In this document: positions 62,079 to 64,000 of the stretch, piece after piece | Position numbering within the stretch: the stretch's first letter is position 1 | Layout: every line of letters begins with the position of its first letter | DNA from: Chaenocephalus aceratus | Lineage: Eukaryota; Chordata; Actinopteri; Perciformes; Channichthyidae | DNA length: 64,000 nucleotides | Direction: 5' to 3' | Assembly (NCBI GenBank): GCA_023974075.1 | Contig: CM043800.1 | Coordinates: 22,758,218 to 22,822,217, forward strand | The notes under the pieces: generated by a model | Databases searched by the model: none | Seen by the model: only the letters and a program-made list of their open reading frames with translations | What the model was told of the DNA's origin: nothing | Program-made: the position numbers and the translations under genes

Positions 62079-62508
62079 AGGTGGGGTAGGTAAGTTTCAG
62101 AAACCGGCTCGAGTGCACTAAAATTTGAAAGTACACAGCCGAAAACAATCTGCCCCTTCCTTCAGACTTCCTTACAGAGCACCTCCTCCAACACACATGA
62201 ATGCGCACATGACGTCAGCAGACTGGTGCAAGTGGCCGCCTGTTGCTGACGAGTTATTGAAGTACTGCTGCAATGCACGCCCAATGAGGGCATGAGATAC
62301 ATTTGTGCGTGCACGAGATGGAAGGCTGACAGACAGGGCGGCAAGTTGTACTTTTTACAGTATTACGGCTTCCACAGATGACATTTTTTTTTATGGATTT
62401 TTTGTCAAAGCACTTAAGATATTCATTGCTATCGGGATGTTAAGAGCATTCCATGGAATATAACAAAGTGTATCTCGAGCCGGTTTCTGAAACTTACCTA
62501 CCCCACCT
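62079..62508. mobile_element. TTAA-flanked MITE, 430 bp
   Basis: The terminal inverted repeat AGGTGGGGTAGGTAAGTTTC continues to about 36 bp through CAGAAACCGGCTCGAG, and its reverse complement ends at 62508. Perfect TTAA flanks both sides (62075-62078, 62509-62512), as for piggyBac- or Kolobok-type insertions. There is no coding capacity. Confidence 0.88.
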
Positions 62509-62519
62509 TTAAGGGTTAC

Positions 62520-64000
62520 AGGCTAGCCCCAAAATAGGTGCAAAGCTAGTGCAAATCATATCAATAGGCTACTAAATAGGCTTGGACTCGAACTATCATT
62601 TCCCCGGGGATCTTGAGCTACTAGCTTCATGCTAGCATGTTTTCCTTTCAAATGCTTGGTGAGGTTGGCAGTTGAGTTAACGGCAGTGGACACAAGTTTC
62701 TGGCCAGGGCACAACGTACACCTTCAGTGGCGTTTCTATATGTACAAAAGTGGTGGGGCACAAAACACTTAGATGTCTATATATAAGCTTCTGCAGTGAG
62801 GTTCATGGCTGGTGAGGCACTGACTCTTCAGGTTTACAAATATTATATTTTGACCTAAATCAAATATAATATTATTTTCAAAAGCCTCTTTAGTCTGATG
62901 CTTCAATTAATTTTAAACAGACAGTTCAACAGAAGGATACCCAAAAAATGTAATTTTTATCATTTCAATTGAATTGTTCTCTCTTAGTAAGATCCCATTT
63001 TCAATAAAATTGTGGTCTTACCTTGACTTGAAGATGAAGTCCATTTGCCTATCCTTCTGGACAAAAATCTCTACTTTTTTGTAAAAGTCCTTATCTTCTT
63101 GTAGTTTCAAAAGTCTATCATAAATCTAAATGATGGATTTATGATTCGAAAAAAGTAGACATGTGGATATTATCCGGCTGAACAAAACGTGCATTTATCT
63201 AACCGGTACGTTTCCCACAGATCTTATTTTGAGCTATTTTCTAAAATCCTATGGAGAAATCTCATTGCTTTTTTGTGGAGGGAAGCCATGCGCAGCTTAC
63301 TTCCGGGTTTTAGGACGCGTCTCTCTCCTCCTCTTCACCTGCTCTTCACACACCACACTTTTCGCGGCACACGTACTTGTAGCCAATCAGCTCTGAATTA
63401 TGTGAGATGACGTATGGTGGGGATGGCAGCTCTATGCCCCTATGGTCATTATTTTTTGCCACACACATTAAATAGGAAAATACTCTGAGCATGCGCAGTG
63501 TCGTTTTTACAGTCACCGTTCACTTAGACAGTGAGAGGGAGGGGCAGGATCGGGTTTTGTCCCACATGGCTCTAAACGGCTCAATAGGCACACACTGTAG
63601 ACACTAATTAGAAGAACACATACTAAAACAGCAATGTACAGACGCATCGGATGATTAAACATGATCTTAAAATATATTTTAATTTATTTTTTGCATGTTG
63701 TTGTAATCATTATTGTAATACTTTCTGCTGACACTAGGTGGGGCTGTGCCCCACCTGCCCCTAATGACCAGTCGCCACTGTACACCTTACACTCTCATTT
63801 TCCCCCTTAGTTTCAACAAGTTTGAAGTAATTTGACAAAACGCTCCTCTATACAGCCCTGGTGATGAATGTCAGCTGGTCCGCATGTGTGATATCTGGCG
63901 TGGAGTCCACACTGACAGAGAAATACCTAGCCAGTTTTACTCTGCTGATGACTTCATCCAGCAATCCCTGTCCCATCAGTATGAATTCTTCACACACATT
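62520..64000 (-). mobile_element. Broken BED-finger/hAT transposase relic, split by a younger MITE
   Basis: Minus strand 64000-63789 encodes LMGQGLLDEVISRVKLARYF and SVSVDSTPDISHADQL, the RNase-H-like start typical of ZMYM1/DUF4371-type hAT transposases. A stop follows, then VETKGENESVRC. After the younger insertion at 62717-63788 the reading resumes with a cysteine-bearing stretch and VNSTANLTKHLKGKHASMK, the end of a BED zinc finger (C-x2-C and H-x4-H). The BED finger should precede the catalytic part, so the order is scrambled or two copies are joined. It is non-functional as written. Confidence 0.7.
62725..63780. mobile_element. hAT MITE D, 1056 bp
   Basis: The termini CAGTGGCG and CGCCACTG are inverted. 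The 8-bp duplication TACACCTT is perfect (62717-62724 and 63781-63788). It has no transposase and sits inside the BED/hAT relic. Confidence 0.88.

Larger units (their letters stand above)
59691..64000. other. fcgbp: Last visible intron of the fcgbp-like gene, rich in transposons
   Basis: At least 4.3 kb follows donor 59691 without an acceptor plus TIL exon (the expected CPxNSHY pattern). It contains a LINE, a TA microsatellite, two MITEs and a broken transposase, each listed separately. 59691-59889 and 61130-61740 hold nothing I recognise. Confidence 0.65.

Overview
This window comes from a vertebrate nuclear genome and almost certainly from a teleost fish. The genes are split by GT-AG introns. 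The repeats are fish-typical: a CR1/L2-type LINE tail with the GTCGCTTTGGATAAAAGCGT signature, several hAT elements with 8-bp target duplications, TTAA-flanked MITEs and long CA/TG microsatellites. No bacterial or viral gene organisation is present.

Four gene models are supported by exon-by-exon reading-frame bookkeeping. (1) 2396-22586, plus strand: the 3' part of nephrin (nphs1), covering Ig7, Ig8, the fibronectin-III domain, the membrane segment and the tyrosine-rich tail ending in LPFEQRGELV. The 5' exons lie before the window. (2) 29231-33544, plus strand: a complete FXYD-family gene of 181 aa with a long Ser/Thr-rich ectodomain, best matched to fxyd5 (dysadherin). (3) 36836-40416, minus strand, with a non-coding first exon near 44250: a 107-aa type I single-pass protein I do not recognise. 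It has an acidic ectodomain and a juxtamembrane R-x4-G-x-Y motif like that of 4.1/FERM-binding tails. (4) 44927-59690, plus strand, running off the window: a large secreted IgGFc-binding-protein-like mucin (fcgbp-like). It shows a signal peptide, an N-terminal IgGFc-binding domain and eight VWD-C8 modules separated by TIL modules over 22 coding exons. Genes 3 and 4 are head to head, about 0.5-0.7 kb apart. As I recall, NPHS1, FXYD5 and FCGBP all lie on human 19q13, which fits conserved synteny.

Layout: 1-2395, nephrin intron with a CA repeat and an L2 remnant; 2396-8682, nephrin Ig/FN3/TM/proximal tail exons; 8683-21887, one 13.2-kb intron almost filled by a nested transposon stack between 0.5-kb inverted repeats; 21888-22586, nephrin tail exons; 22587-29230, mostly empty intergenic DNA with one doubtful minus-strand exon; 29231-33733, fxyd5; 33734-36835, intergenic; 36836-44400, the unknown small membrane protein; 44927-59690, fcgbp-like; 59691-64000, its last visible intron, holding a LINE fragment, a TTAA MITE, a hAT MITE and a broken BED/hAT transposase.

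The main points for a second look are: an apparent 1-base loss in the nephrin transmembrane exon that creates an in-frame TGA; the nested transposon stack; the unknown small membrane protein sharing a promoter region with the fcgbp-like gene; a three-module higher-order repeat in the fcgbp-like gene with no intact GDPH autocleavage site in any of eight VWD domains; and a hAT MITE inserted between BED zinc-finger codons. I see no clear evidence of a wholly new biological system. The unknown 107-aa protein is the best candidate for something undescribed.
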